From Agaribacterium haliotis (GTDB taxonomy: Bacteria; Pseudomonadota; Gammaproteobacteria; Pseudomonadales; Cellvibrionaceae): a stretch of DNA of 64,000 bases. A program made the translations under genes and the position numbers. Of this stretch, positions 37,639 to 47,191 are shown piece after piece. Every line of letters begins with the position of its first letter. The stretch's first letter is position 1. The stretch is from assembly GCF_002312815.1 (NCBI RefSeq), contig NZ_NKQJ01000003.1:124001-188000 (forward strand). Reading direction: 5' to 3'. The notes under the pieces are model-generated. The model did not search any database, was not told the origin of the DNA, and saw only the letters and a list, made by a program, of their open reading frames with translations.

Positions 37639-38313
37639 ATGATAATTAGAAACGGAATCAAACCTGAGGCTCAAGTTTTGATCACTGCACCAATTACGCC
37701 ACACATCGATAACGTCGACACATTTTTAGCGCACTGCCACCGTCGCCGCTATCCAGCAAAAAGCACTCTTATCTACGCAGGCGATAAAAGCGACTCGCTG
37801 TACTACATCATCAAAGGCTCAGTCACCGTACTGATCGAAGACGATGAAGGCCGTGAAATGATTGTCGCCTACTTAAATGACGGCGACTTCTTCGGCGAAA
37901 TGGGCTTATTTGCTCAAGAAGACAGCCGCAGCGCCTGGGTCAGGGCAAAAACGGAATGTGAAATCGGTGAAATTAGCTACGCCAAGTTTCAGGAACTGAG
38001 CGACAGTCACCCGGAATTTTTGTTTGCCCTGGGCACACAAATGGCCAAGCGCCTGCGCAATACCACACGTAAAGTTGGCGACCTGGCTTTTCTTGACGTT
38101 ACTGGCCGTGTCGCACGCACCTTGCTTGACCTGTGCAAAGAGCCCGACGCAATGACCCACCCAGACGGCATGCAAATCAAGATTACCCGCCAGGAAATCG
38201 GCCGCATTGTTGGCTGCTCGCGGGAAATGGTTGGCCGCGTACTTAAAACACTCGAAGACCAGGGCCTGGTCAGCGTCAAAGGTAAAACCATGGTGGTATT
38301 TAACACCCGCTAG
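37639..38313 (+). CDS. crp: cAMP-binding transcription factor Crp (Vfr type)
   Basis: Global regulator that binds cAMP and activates or represses catabolic and virulence-related genes. I start at the ATG at 37639 ([15 protein letters not shown]), giving 224 residues; the longer open frame upstream overlaps osmC on the other strand and has no homology. The cAMP pocket lies in [12 protein letters not shown] and [14 protein letters not shown], and the C-terminal helix-turn-helix is [21 protein letters not shown] followed by [10 protein letters not shown]. The sequence is closer to Pseudomonas Vfr than to E. coli Crp. A 20-bp palindromic terminator follows. Confidence 0.96.
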   Translation: MIIRNGIKPEAQVLITAPITPHIDNVDTFLAHCHRRRYPAKSTLIYAGDKSDSLYYIIKGSVTVLIEDDEGREMIVAYLNDGDFFGEMGLFAQEDSRSAWVRAKTECEIGEISYAKFQELSDSHPEFLFALGTQMAKRLRNTTRKVGDLAFLDVTGRVARTLLDLCKEPDAMTHPDGMQIKITRQEIGRIVGCSREMVGRVLKTLEDQGLVSVKGKTMVVFNTR

Positions 38314-38456
38314 CCCTCTGCTTAACGCCGGTGTTTGCGCTGTGCCGCTGCCAGAGCCCTTAGTTATAAGCCTCACATAAAGGCCTTGCGGCATCCTTGC
38401 CCAGCACATAAGCGGCCACACAAATAACAAGGCTGCGCTGATACAGACTCAACGCA

Positions 38457-38502
38457 GTAAAAAACAAAAAAGGCGCCAGTTAGCGCCTTTTTTGTTTTTT
38501 AC
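38457..38502. terminator. Bidirectional terminator between crp and trpC
   Basis: A perfect 20-bp inverted repeat (38457-38476 and 38483-38502) with loop CAGTTA. The inner stem is GGCGC/GCGCC with A and T runs on either side, so it can end transcripts from both crp and the convergent trpC. Confidence 0.92.
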
Positions 38503-38530
38503 TAATCGGGAATGCCTAAAGCCACGACCG

Positions 38531-39331
38531 TTACACAAACAGCTCTCTGAGTTTATCGCCCGGCTCGCTGGCTCTCATCATGCTCTCACCAACAAGAAAA
38601 CTGTTCACGCCGCTGCGGCGCATCAGCGCAACATGCTCTGGCTCGAGTATGCCACTCTCGGTGACAACCACGCGCTCGTCTGGAATTTGCTCAAGCAGGT
38701 TTAGGGTTGTATTCAGGCTGACCTCAAAGCTGTGCAAGTTGCGATTGTTAATACCAATAAGTTTATTTGGCAGCGACAGAGCCTGCTCAAGCTCGTGTTC
38801 ATCGTGTACTTCTACAAGTACATCCAGGCCGAGCTCTGCGGCAAGCGCATTGAGATCCTGCAACTGGCTGAACTCAAGCGCGGCCACGATTAATAAAATA
38901 CAATCGGCACCGAGCGCTTTTGCTTCGTAGAGCTGATAAGGCTCGACCAAAAAATCTTTGCGAATCACAGGCAGCTGGCAGGCCGCTCGAGCCTCTTGCA
39001 AATAACTGTCCGCGCCCTGGAAAAAATCAACATCCGTCAGCACCGACAAACACGCCGCTCCGGCTTCGGCGTAGCTGCGGGCGCAATCGGCCGGCACAAA
39101 ATGCTCGCGGATCACCCCTTTGCTCGGCGATGCTTTTTTAATTTCAGCAATCACCGCGCTGTCACCGAGAGCAAGCTTGTTTAACATCGCATCGACAAAC
39201 CCGCGAAACTCGCTCTCGCGCTCATCGGCACGCAGTTTCATATCTGCCAGAGAGCAGTGCTTACTGCGCTCGGCAATTTCTTCGTACTTGCGCTGAATAA
39301 TTTTTTTCAGCACGGTTGGAGTATCTTGCAC
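38531..39331 (-). CDS. trpC: Indole-3-glycerol phosphate synthase TrpC
   Basis: Tryptophan-pathway enzyme closing the indole ring. The 266 residues start [22 protein letters not shown] and have the TIM-barrel motifs [76 protein letters not shown] and [13 protein letters not shown]; the C-terminal [13 protein letters not shown] and FLVGESMM hold substrate-phosphate residues. A separate monofunctional TrpC, as in Pseudomonas. It follows trpD by 108 bp in the trpG-trpD-trpC cluster. Confidence 0.97.
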   Translation of the reverse strand: MQDTPTVLKKIIQRKYEEIAERSKHCSLADMKLRADERESEFRGFVDAMLNKLALGDSAVIAEIKKASPSKGVIREHFVPADCARSYAEAGAACLSVLTDVDFFQGADSYLQEARAACQLPVIRKDFLVEPYQLYEAKALGADCILLIVAALEFSQLQDLNALAAELGLDVLVEVHDEHELEQALSLPNKLIGINNRNLHSFEVSLNTTLNLLEQIPDERVVVTESGILEPEHVALMRRSGVNSFLVGESMMRASEPGDKLRELFV

Positions 39332-39439
39332 AATAAATTCCAGCTATTTGCTGACAGCCCCGTCGCAATCAATGCGCCGTAGCTGTCGTTGTCTATCCGC
39401 GAAGCGTATCCTAAAAGCCGCCTCTGTAATTTTTCACGG

Positions 39440-40471
39440 CTACTGCGCCTGGCTAAACTGCACCAAGGCCTTAAGTTTTTCTGCCGCACCGCCGCTGTGA
39501 ATAGCGTCTTCGGCCATCGCCACGCCCTGCTCCAGGCTGCTCGCCACACCGGCCACATAAATAGCCGCGCCGGCGTTCAGCGCAATAATCGCCTGCGCTT
39601 TCTCGGCGACGGCGCTCTTGTCGTTGTTAAACACCGAGTTAATCAGAGCCAGGCTCTGTTCGGCGCTTTCAACTTCGAGCCCGTCGAGCGAATCGTAGCC
39701 AGCCAAACCGAGCTGCTCAGCTGCGATTGAGTACTCGCTGATTTTTCCGTCCTTGAGCTCCGCCACCTGGGTGTCACCGACAATAGAAAACTCGTCAAGC
39801 CCATCATCGGCGTGCACAACCAGTACGTGCTCGGAGCCAAGCTTTTTTAGCACCTCGGCGAGTGGCCGGCAAAGCGCCCGGCTAAACACTCCGAGCACCT
39901 GGCGCTTCACCCCCGCGGGGTTTGTCATCGGTCCAAGCATATTAAACACTGTGCGCAGACCCAGCTCTTTTCTCGGGCCGATGGCGTGCTTCATAGCACC
40001 GTGGTGAGCCGGCGCAAACATAAAGCCAACACCGAGTCTCTCAACAGCGCGAGCAACCTGCTCAGGGCTAATATCCAGGCGCACACCTGCCGCCTCGAGC
40101 ACATCGGCACTGCCGCTAGAACTGCTGACAGAGCGGTTGCCGTGTTTGGCGACGTGACCACCGGCAGCGGCAACAACAAACGCAGCAGCCGTACTGACAT
40201 TAAAAATATTGGCGCCGTCACCGCCAGTGCCACAGGTATCGACCAGGTTTTCAGCGTCGATGACAACTGGCGTCGCCAGTTCGCGCATGACCTGAGCGGC
40301 ACCGCTAATCTCGTCGACGGTTTCACCTTTCATGCGCAGCGCAACAAGCATCGCCGCAATCTGTGCATCGCTCGCCTGGCCTGTCATCACCTGGCGCATT
40401 AACTCCGCCATTTGCACCTGGCTGAGATCCTGGCGCTCCACCAGAGCTGATAATGCGTTTTTTATATCCAT
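39440..40471 (-). CDS. trpD: Anthranilate phosphoribosyltransferase TrpD
   Basis: Transfers phosphoribosyl to anthranilate in tryptophan synthesis. The 343-residue protein has [41 protein letters not shown] in pieces near residues 75-115, carrying the PRPP-binding and substrate residues, and [32 protein letters not shown] near residue 155, typical of TrpD. It is a stand-alone enzyme, not fused to TrpG. It follows trpG by 20 bp. Confidence 0.97.
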   Translation of the reverse strand: MDIKNALSALVERQDLSQVQMAELMRQVMTGQASDAQIAAMLVALRMKGETVDEISGAAQVMRELATPVVIDAENLVDTCGTGGDGANIFNVSTAAAFVVAAAGGHVAKHGNRSVSSSSGSADVLEAAGVRLDISPEQVARAVERLGVGFMFAPAHHGAMKHAIGPRKELGLRTVFNMLGPMTNPAGVKRQVLGVFSRALCRPLAEVLKKLGSEHVLVVHADDGLDEFSIVGDTQVAELKDGKISEYSIAAEQLGLAGYDSLDGLEVESAEQSLALINSVFNNDKSAVAEKAQAIIALNAGAAIYVAGVASSLEQGVAMAEDAIHSGGAAEKLKALVQFSQAQ

Positions 40472-40491
40472 GTGCCTGCCTCTGGTTTAAC

Positions 40492-41076
40492 TCAAACGGT
40501 GAGCTCTAAAAAATTTTGCAATAAACGGTGGCCGTGCTCGCTCAAAATAGACTCGGGGTGAAACTGCACACCTTCAATGGCGTAGTCGCGATGGCGCACC
40601 CCCATAATCTCATCGATGCCGCCGCGCTCGTTTTGAGTCCACGCGGTGATTTCTAAGCAATCCGGCAAAGTATTTTTATCGATGACCAGGGAGTGGTAAC
40701 GAGTTGCTTCAAACGGGCTGGGCAGACCTGAAAATACACCTTTATTAGCGTGGTGCATGCACGAGAGTTTACCGTGCATAACTTGTGAGGCTCGAACAAT
40801 ATCGCCGCCAAAGGCCTGACCGATGCTCTGGTGCCCCAGGCAAATGCCCAGTAGCGGTACGCGCCCTTTAAAGGCTTCGATGACCGCGACGGATACACCC
40901 GCCTCCTTTGGTGTGCACGGGCCGGGGCTGATCACGATGCGCTCCGGTTCAAGCGCCTCGATCTGCTCCAGCGTCAACTCATCGTTGCGCACGACTTTGA
41001 CCTCAGCTTTTAGCTCAGCCAAATATTGCACAACGTTGTAAGTGAAAGAATCGTAGTTGTCGATCATTAGCAGCAT
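40492..41076 (-). CDS. trpG: Anthranilate synthase glutamine amidotransferase TrpG/PabA
   Basis: Class I glutamine amidotransferase that supplies ammonia to TrpE, and possibly to PabB for folate. The 194 residues start [19 protein letters not shown]; the nucleophile is in [17 protein letters not shown] near residue 80, and the His-Glu pair in [13 protein letters not shown] near residue 170. It heads the trpG-trpD-trpC run. The partner trpE is about 6 kb away on the same strand. Confidence 0.96.
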   Translation of the reverse strand: MLLMIDNYDSFTYNVVQYLAELKAEVKVVRNDELTLEQIEALEPERIVISPGPCTPKEAGVSVAVIEAFKGRVPLLGICLGHQSIGQAFGGDIVRASQVMHGKLSCMHHANKGVFSGLPSPFEATRYHSLVIDKNTLPDCLEITAWTQNERGGIDEIMGVRHRDYAIEGVQFHPESILSEHGHRLLQNFLELTV

Positions 41077-41326
41077 GATCAGGCCCCCATATAAGCAAGG
41101 CAGACATTATAGGTCGCCGCGCGCGCGAGACAAGGCGCATTCAAAGTCATTGTCACCATCGCCAGCAAAAGACTTTGCCGCCAGGCACTTACAAGGTATC
41201 GTTGTGATTCAGCAAGCTCGCGCAAAGCCATTCAGATACAGGGGCACTCAAGCCCGTTTCAACAAAACTTATACCGATAGCACTGCGAACAGAACAAGCT
41301 TGTGGGGAGATTAAGCGTACGGGACT
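41077..41326. other. Divergent intergenic region between trpG and the second DUF1631 gene
   Basis: Holds promoters for both directions by necessity, but I see no convincing -35/-10 pair, no sigma-54 -24/-12 site and no leader peptide for tryptophan attenuation. Confidence 0.35.
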
Positions 41327-43609
41327 ATGATTACAGCGCAACACAAACAACTGCTCAACCAGATTCAACGTGACAGCAACGATCTGTTGCAGCGGCGCCT
41401 GACCGAACTTCTGCTCGCCACCGACAAGATGTTCAAAGACCTGAGCCTGCGCGCCAGTACCGATAACGAAGCCAAGCTCTACGACGAAACCATGCGCGCT
41501 ATTCGCGCCGCGCGCGCAACGCTTATCGACGAGTTCTGCGCGATGCAAACGCAGAACTTCGACAAGATGCTAAACCCAAAGCAAGACAGCTATCAAAGCG
41601 CCAATACCGAAGAGCAACTTGCAGTGGTGCAGACCGAAGACCTCGAGCTGGAATTGGCGCAGAAAAACATGGCCGATCGCAGCCGCTTAAACTACAAAAC
41701 CGAACTGTATGAGCTCGAAGCCAGGCTCAACGCATGTTTGCCCGCGCTAAAGATCGCCCAGCACACTAACGCTTTTGACCCGCAGCAGCTCAGCCGCGCC
41801 TTTGCCCAGGCTTGCCGCAAGCGCCTACAACTTAAAACTCAGCCCCAACTTATTTTTTTTAAGCTGTTTGAAAAGCAGGTTTTGCAGCAACTCGGCCAGC
41901 TCTACAGCGAGGCCAACCAGCACTTTATCGACGCGGGCATCTTGCCCAAAGTGCCGCGCAACCAAAGAAGCGCGGAAAGCTCGCGCCGCTCAGCGGAACA
42001 GGTCAAAGCCAGTGAGTTTGAAAGTTTTGAACAAAACAGCAAAGCCACATCAGACTACAGCCTGGGTTTTCAAAAGTTTGACAGCCCTTTTAACCAGCCT
42101 CAAACAACCAGCTCCGCATCTAATACAGGTCTCCACGAGCAAACCCTTAGCAGCGTTAACCTCGAATACAGTGCGTTAAGTGGCTTGATGGCCTCAATCC
42201 GCGCCGCGCGTCAAACTCAGTTGCCCGGTGTCTTAAGCCTGGCCAACTATCAGGTTTTTAGCGCCAACCCCGGCAAAGCCATGCCGGCGCCAGAGCTCAG
42301 TGAGGCCCTCGCCGCCCATCAGCTCAACGTCGATCAGCAACTTAGCCACAGCAGCCCCAAGAATGTGGTACCGCAGTTGGTCAGTTCAATCTTGGCGCAA
42401 AAAGACCCTCAAAAACCGCAGGCCCTGGCCCAGCTTGATGAAGACATCATTAATTTAATTGCCCTGTTTTTCGACAAAATACTCGAAGACGAAGAGCTGC
42501 CACTTATTGTTCAATCGCTGATCTGCCGCCTGCAGATACCGGTGCTAAAAGTAGCCCTGCACGACAAGCGTTTTCTCAGTGACGACCAACACCCCGCGCG
42601 GCAGCTGATCAATACCATTACCGAAGCCGGCGCAAGTTTCGACGAGTCAAAGAACCTAGAGCGCGACCCACTTTGCCAGCTGATGACTAAAGCTGTGCAA
42701 CACATCAACCGCCAGTTTCAACTCGACCAAAGCGTGTTTATCGACGCCAACAACGAAATTCGAGCGGCGCTTAGCGCCGAGCGGGAAAAGAGCTCCACCG
42801 TTGAGCAGCGCACCAAACAAAGCGAAACCGGCAAAGCCAAATTGGCCGCGGCAAAAAGTTTTGCTCAGGATGCCATCTACGAAAAAATAAAAACCCTTGA
42901 GCTACCCGAAAAGCTGCTCGATTTTCTCAGCAACACCTGGCTGCAAGTGTTAATTATCACCTATGTGCGCACGGGCAAAGACTGCCACGAGTGGATAGAG
43001 TACGAACAAGTGATCGCCGACCTTTGCTGGCTCTGTCAAGCTCACAGCGACAGCAAATCTCAACAGCGGGTGCAGCGCCTGCTGCCAATTGTGCTCAAGC
43101 GCATCGACACCGGTTTAGCCCTGGTGATCGACAATGCCCAAGCGCGCGCGGAGTCGCTGCAGCAACTCGAGCGCTGCCTGAGCCCAAGCGCGCTGGAAAC
43201 TCAGGCTAGGCAAAGTTTAAACGCCGAACAAAAAACCAAACTTGGCAAGAGCGATCCGACGCAAAAGCGCTGGAATGAAATGAGCGCAGTTGAACGCCAG
43301 CAGCACCGCTACGAAGAACTCAGCAGCCAGTTTTTCCTAAAAGCCAAAAACATGGCTGTGAACACCTGGCTCGACTACGACGACAACGAACGAGCGCGCA
43401 CATTGCGCTGCAAGCTGATTGCCAAAATTGATGCCGATAACTACGTATTTAGCAACCGTTTTGGCTTTAAATGCCTGCTCAAGAGCCGGCGTCAGTTTGC
43501 CTACGACATGCAGTTTAAAAAAGCGCGCATCATCAGTGATACACCGACATTTGAACGCTTAATGCAACGCCTGTTAGAGCAAATAAGCTCGCTCGGCCAG
43601 CAAGCTTGA
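41327..43609 (+). CDS. DUF1631 family protein (paralog 2)
   Basis: Cytoplasmic protein of unknown function, 760 residues. It is similar in plan to the DUF1631 protein at 15576-17861: helical N-terminus, a central block LQIPVLKVALHDKRFLSDDQHPARQLINT near residue 405, a Lys/Glu-rich coiled segment and a C-terminal domain with TWLDYDDNERARTLRCKLIAKIDADNYVFSNRFGFK and KARIISDTPTFERLMQRLLEQI. The shared motif order shows true paralogy despite low overall identity. It begins a plus-strand unit with prsK (13 bp gap) and prsR, so it may belong to the same signalling pathway; this is inference. Confidence 0.9.
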   Translation: MITAQHKQLLNQIQRDSNDLLQRRLTELLLATDKMFKDLSLRASTDNEAKLYDETMRAIRAARATLIDEFCAMQTQNFDKMLNPKQDSYQSANTEEQLAVVQTEDLELELAQKNMADRSRLNYKTELYELEARLNACLPALKIAQHTNAFDPQQLSRAFAQACRKRLQLKTQPQLIFFKLFEKQVLQQLGQLYSEANQHFIDAGILPKVPRNQRSAESSRRSAEQVKASEFESFEQNSKATSDYSLGFQKFDSPFNQPQTTSSASNTGLHEQTLSSVNLEYSALSGLMASIRAARQTQLPGVLSLANYQVFSANPGKAMPAPELSEALAAHQLNVDQQLSHSSPKNVVPQLVSSILAQKDPQKPQALAQLDEDIINLIALFFDKILEDEELPLIVQSLICRLQIPVLKVALHDKRFLSDDQHPARQLINTITEAGASFDESKNLERDPLCQLMTKAVQHINRQFQLDQSVFIDANNEIRAALSAEREKSSTVEQRTKQSETGKAKLAAAKSFAQDAIYEKIKTLELPEKLLDFLSNTWLQVLIITYVRTGKDCHEWIEYEQVIADLCWLCQAHSDSKSQQRVQRLLPIVLKRIDTGLALVIDNAQARAESLQQLERCLSPSALETQARQSLNAEQKTKLGKSDPTQKRWNEMSAVERQQHRYEELSSQFFLKAKNMAVNTWLDYDDNERARTLRCKLIAKIDADNYVFSNRFGFKCLLKSRRQFAYDMQFKKARIISDTPTFERLMQRLLEQISSLGQQA

Positions 43610-43622
43610 GGAGCGCACACAC

Positions 43623-45692
43623 GTGTCCAGCCATCACCCGTTAACCGTCGGCCTGATCAGCTATTCTGTCGCGGCGATCTTAAGTTTAATTCTCGCCATC
43701 AGCCTGAGTCTGAGGCTCAAGCAGCTCGGCCTCAGTATATTTTTTGTCATCGCCGCACTCGCTCAGGCACTGCTGTTTTTTTGTGTAGCCCTGCTCGAGC
43801 CTTTTGCACTTGCGCCAGACGAGCTCAAACACAGCCGACAACTGGGCCTGTTGTGGCTATCCGAGGCGAGCCAATTTGCCTGCTGGTTACTGGCTCTGAG
43901 TTTCAGTGCCAACCGCCTGTGCCCCGATAGTCAGCCCAAGGCACTCAAACTTGGCGCCGTCGCCCTGGCTGTGTGCGTGCCATTGCTCGCGCTTTTTCAG
44001 TTTCTGAACCTAAATGCAGCGAAAAATATGTTTGCACTGCTGCAGTGGAGCAGCATCGCCTATTCCGTTTTTTGTTTTTTATTGCTCGAACAGCTGTATC
44101 GCAACTTAACTCACGATCGCCTGCTAAGGCTGCTGTGCCTCGGCCTCGGTTTAATCTTTATTTTTAACGCATTTTTGTATGCGCACAATTTAATTAATCT
44201 CGAGCTCAACCAGAGCCTGTGGCAAGTCCGCGCAGCGATCAGCTCTGTCGCTGTGCTGTTTATGATTATTGGTTTACTCGCGTTTAAAGACAGCGGCAGC
44301 TCGCTGGCCGATATCCGATTTTCCCAACCCGCCGTCTTTTACACCACATCGTTAAGCATCAGTGGTTTTCTTTTACTGCTGTTAGCCGCTGGAGGCTACT
44401 ACGTTAAGTTTTCCAACAGTAGTTGGGGCACGGTGATTTTTGCCAGCGTTTGTTCAGCCATGATTATCTCCTTGGCGCTGCTCTTTAGCAGTGACAAGCT
44501 CAGGCAGAAACTCAACGTATTTATCAACAAGCATCTGTTTAACTACAAATATGACTACCGCAACGAGTGGCTGAAACTAATCCGCTTGCTGTCATTGCCT
44601 ACCGAACACAACCGCAGCGGTGAACGCGCGATTTCCGCGGCTGCCGATTTATTTCGCTGTGATGGTGCCGCCCTGTGGATCAAGCGTGAACACTTTTTTA
44701 TCGCCAGCGATCACGTTGGCGCATTTAAGCGCAGCTGGTGCCGCGACGAAGCGCTCGCTAGTGAATTTAGCCAAACCCTGCACCGAGGCTGGATTTTTGC
44801 CCCCGGCGCAATCGACCCAGAGACCATCCGCCACAATGAAATGCTGCCCGAATGGCTGCGCTCGATCTCGAGTTTGTGGCTGGCCTTTCCGCTCTTGGTC
44901 GACGATGAAATCACCGGTTTTGTTGTACTCAGCCACCCCCGCAGTCGCGACCGCCCAAACTGGGAAGATCTCGACCTGGCTAAAACCGTCAGCCGCCAGC
45001 TGGCGAATTATTTGGCCCGCCACGAACAGAGCGAAATGCTCGCCCGGGCGCGCCAGTTTGAAGCCTTTAACAAGCTCAGCGCGTTTGTCATGCACGATTT
45101 AAAAAACCTGATTGCCCAGCAGAGCTTGGTCGTAAAAAACGCCGAAAAACACAAAGACAACCCAGCCTTTGTCGAAGACGCCATCAACACCATCAAAAAT
45201 TCTGTTGAACGCATGAATAGCCTGCTGCAAAAGCTCAAACAAAATGAACTGGAAGACAGCAAGGCCGTGCAGCTTAAAGATATTCTGCACGAAGCTGTGC
45301 GCCGATGTTACAAAAGCCAGCCAGTACCGAGCCTTGGCCAGGTCAGCGATGAGCTGATGATCAAAGCCGACGTCGATGCCTTAGTGATGGTTTTTACCCA
45401 CCTTATTCACAACGCTCAGGACGCGACACCCAACTCAGGCTTTATCGATCTGTTTTGCGAACAAGACGACAACGAAGTAAAAGTTATTATCGACGACAAC
45501 GGCGAAGGCATGAGCCAAGAGTTTATCCGCAGTAAACTGTTCCAGCCATTTGAGAGCACTAAAGCCGGCCAGGGCATGGGTGTTGGTGTCTTTCAAGCCA
45601 AGGAATATATAGAATCGCTGGGCGGACGCATCGACGTGGAAAGCAGCCCCGGCCAGGGCAGCCGTTTCACTTTGAGCATTCCCCTAGCGTGA
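43623..45692 (+). CDS. prsK: Sensor histidine kinase PrsK
   Basis: Membrane kinase associated with PEP-CTERM/exosortase systems. The 689-residue protein, with a GTG start at 43623, has about eight to nine membrane spans in the first 310 residues (from LISYSVAAILSLILAISLSL on), a GAF-like domain near residues 320-475 and a kinase core. The phosphorylated histidine is His491 in FVMHDLKNLIAQQSLVVKNAEKHK, followed by the ATP-binding NAQDATP, DDNGEGM and GMGVGVFQAKEYIESLGG boxes. The HDLKNL spacing and membrane layout match PrsK. No exosortase or PEP-CTERM gene is in the window. It lies 30 bp before prsR. Confidence 0.9.
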   Translation: MSSHHPLTVGLISYSVAAILSLILAISLSLRLKQLGLSIFFVIAALAQALLFFCVALLEPFALAPDELKHSRQLGLLWLSEASQFACWLLALSFSANRLCPDSQPKALKLGAVALAVCVPLLALFQFLNLNAAKNMFALLQWSSIAYSVFCFLLLEQLYRNLTHDRLLRLLCLGLGLIFIFNAFLYAHNLINLELNQSLWQVRAAISSVAVLFMIIGLLAFKDSGSSLADIRFSQPAVFYTTSLSISGFLLLLLAAGGYYVKFSNSSWGTVIFASVCSAMIISLALLFSSDKLRQKLNVFINKHLFNYKYDYRNEWLKLIRLLSLPTEHNRSGERAISAAADLFRCDGAALWIKREHFFIASDHVGAFKRSWCRDEALASEFSQTLHRGWIFAPGAIDPETIRHNEMLPEWLRSISSLWLAFPLLVDDEITGFVVLSHPRSRDRPNWEDLDLAKTVSRQLANYLARHEQSEMLARARQFEAFNKLSAFVMHDLKNLIAQQSLVVKNAEKHKDNPAFVEDAINTIKNSVERMNSLLQKLKQNELEDSKAVQLKDILHEAVRRCYKSQPVPSLGQVSDELMIKADVDALVMVFTHLIHNAQDATPNSGFIDLFCEQDDNEVKVIIDDNGEGMSQEFIRSKLFQPFESTKAGQGMGVGVFQAKEYIESLGGRIDVESSPGQGSRFTLSIPLA

Positions 45693-45722
45693 GTGACGCA
45701 AGCTTAAATAACAGACATTACC

Positions 45723-47081
45723 ATGGCAAAAAACAATCTAAACAAACTCCTTATTGTCGAAGACGATACCGGCCTGCAAAGCCAGTTGCGCTGGCACTTT
45801 GACCAGTTCGAAGTCATTATGGCCAGCAACCGCGAAGAGGCCATCAACGCCATTCGCCTGCACGAGCCGGCTATCGTACTGCAAGACCTTGGCCTGCCGC
45901 CTGACGACGAGGGTGTCGAAGAAGGCTTTAAATGCATTCAGGAAATTAATTCTCTGGCACCGGCAACCAAAATCATTGTAATGACTGGCAATGCCGATTA
46001 TGAAAATGCCGTGCGCGCCGTTGCCATGGGCGCCTACGACTTTTATCAAAAACCCGTCAATCCAGATACCCTCGACCTTATCCTCGAGCGCGCTTTTCAT
46101 ATCCACCAACTCGAAAAACAAAATCGCCTGTTGCAAGAACAGGTGCAGAGCCCGCTCGACGGTGTTATCGCCTGCGACGCGCAGATGGTTAAGATTTGCC
46201 GCATGATAGAAAAGCTGGCACCGGCCAGTGTCACGGTCACGTTAACCGGCGAAAGCGGCACGGGCAAAGAAGTGCTCGCGCGCGCGCTGCACAACTGCAG
46301 CCCGAGAAAAGACAGCCGTATGGTGGCCATCAACTGCGCTGCTGTGCCTGAGAACCTGATGGAAAGCGAGCTGTTTGGCTACGAAAAAGGCGCGTTTACC
46401 GGCGCCAACAAACGCACGCTCGGCAAGGTCGAAATGGCCAATCACGGCACCTTGTTTCTCGACGAGATCGGCGATATGCCACTGCCGCTACAGGCAAAGT
46501 TGCTGCGTTTTTTACAGGAGCGCCATATCGAGCGCCTCGGTGGGCGCGAAGAAATACCAGTCGATGTGCGGGTGATCTGCGCAACCAATAAAGACTTACA
46601 AGCTATGGTGCGCGACGGCAGCTTTCGCGAAGACCTCTACTACCGCATCTGCGAGATGGATATTCATATCCCACCGCTGCGCGAGCGGCGCGGGGATAAA
46701 CTTTTACTTGCCCGCCACTTTCTAAAAAAAGCAGCGCAGAAAAACCACAGCAGCGTAACGGGCTTTAGCCCCGAGGCCACCGAAATTATCGAAAGCTACG
46801 ACTGGCCCGGCAATATTCGCGAGATGGAAAACCGAGTCAATCGCGGCGTGGTAATGGCCGATGACAAGTTAGTCGGTGCCGAAGACTTAGGCATGGTTCA
46901 AGAACAGGAATTAAACCTGAATTTAAGAGAGGTGCGTTACAAAGCTGAGCGCGCAGCAATCCTCAGCGCTCTAACGATGACCGACTACAACATTAGCTCC
47001 GCGGCAAAACTGCTCGGTGTCACTCGCCCGACACTTTACGATCTGATAAAAAAATACAACATCCCGCTGAGCAGCAGTTAG
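45723..47081 (+). CDS. prsR: Sigma-54-dependent response regulator PrsR
   Basis: Response regulator of the PEP-CTERM type, paired with PrsK. The 452 residues have a receiver domain (1-120) with the phosphorylation site Asp55 in VLQDLGLP, a sigma-54-interacting AAA+ domain with GESGTGKEVLARAL, ESELFGYEKGAFTGA (the GAFTGA loop that contacts sigma-54) and GTLFLDEIGDM, and a C-terminal Fis-type helix-turn-helix (SAAKLLGVTRPTLYDLIKKY). Targets would be sigma-54 promoters; none is obvious nearby. A strong terminator follows. Confidence 0.93.
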   Translation: MAKNNLNKLLIVEDDTGLQSQLRWHFDQFEVIMASNREEAINAIRLHEPAIVLQDLGLPPDDEGVEEGFKCIQEINSLAPATKIIVMTGNADYENAVRAVAMGAYDFYQKPVNPDTLDLILERAFHIHQLEKQNRLLQEQVQSPLDGVIACDAQMVKICRMIEKLAPASVTVTLTGESGTGKEVLARALHNCSPRKDSRMVAINCAAVPENLMESELFGYEKGAFTGANKRTLGKVEMANHGTLFLDEIGDMPLPLQAKLLRFLQERHIERLGGREEIPVDVRVICATNKDLQAMVRDGSFREDLYYRICEMDIHIPPLRERRGDKLLLARHFLKKAAQKNHSSVTGFSPEATEIIESYDWPGNIREMENRVNRGVVMADDKLVGAEDLGMVQEQELNLNLREVRYKAERAAILSALTMTDYNISSAAKLLGVTRPTLYDLIKKYNIPLSSS

Positions 47082-47130
47082 ACACGGCGGCCGCTAATAA
47101 AGCGTAACTGACAAAATATTCGCGACACAA

Positions 47131-47160
47131 AAAAGCCCGGCTTAATTAAGCCGGGCTTTT
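47131..47160. terminator. Bidirectional terminator between prsR and trpE
   Basis: AAAAGCCCGGCTTAA and TTAAGCCGGGCTTTT form one perfect 30-bp palindrome with flanking A and T runs. It can end both convergent transcripts. Confidence 0.93.
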
Positions 47161-47191
47161 CATTTTTAATGTGCGTTCAGCAAACAATAGA

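Noticed and set aside
41077-41326. Sigma-54 promoter for the DUF1631-prsK-prsR unit
   Set aside because: GGCAC occurs but TTGC is not at the required spacing.
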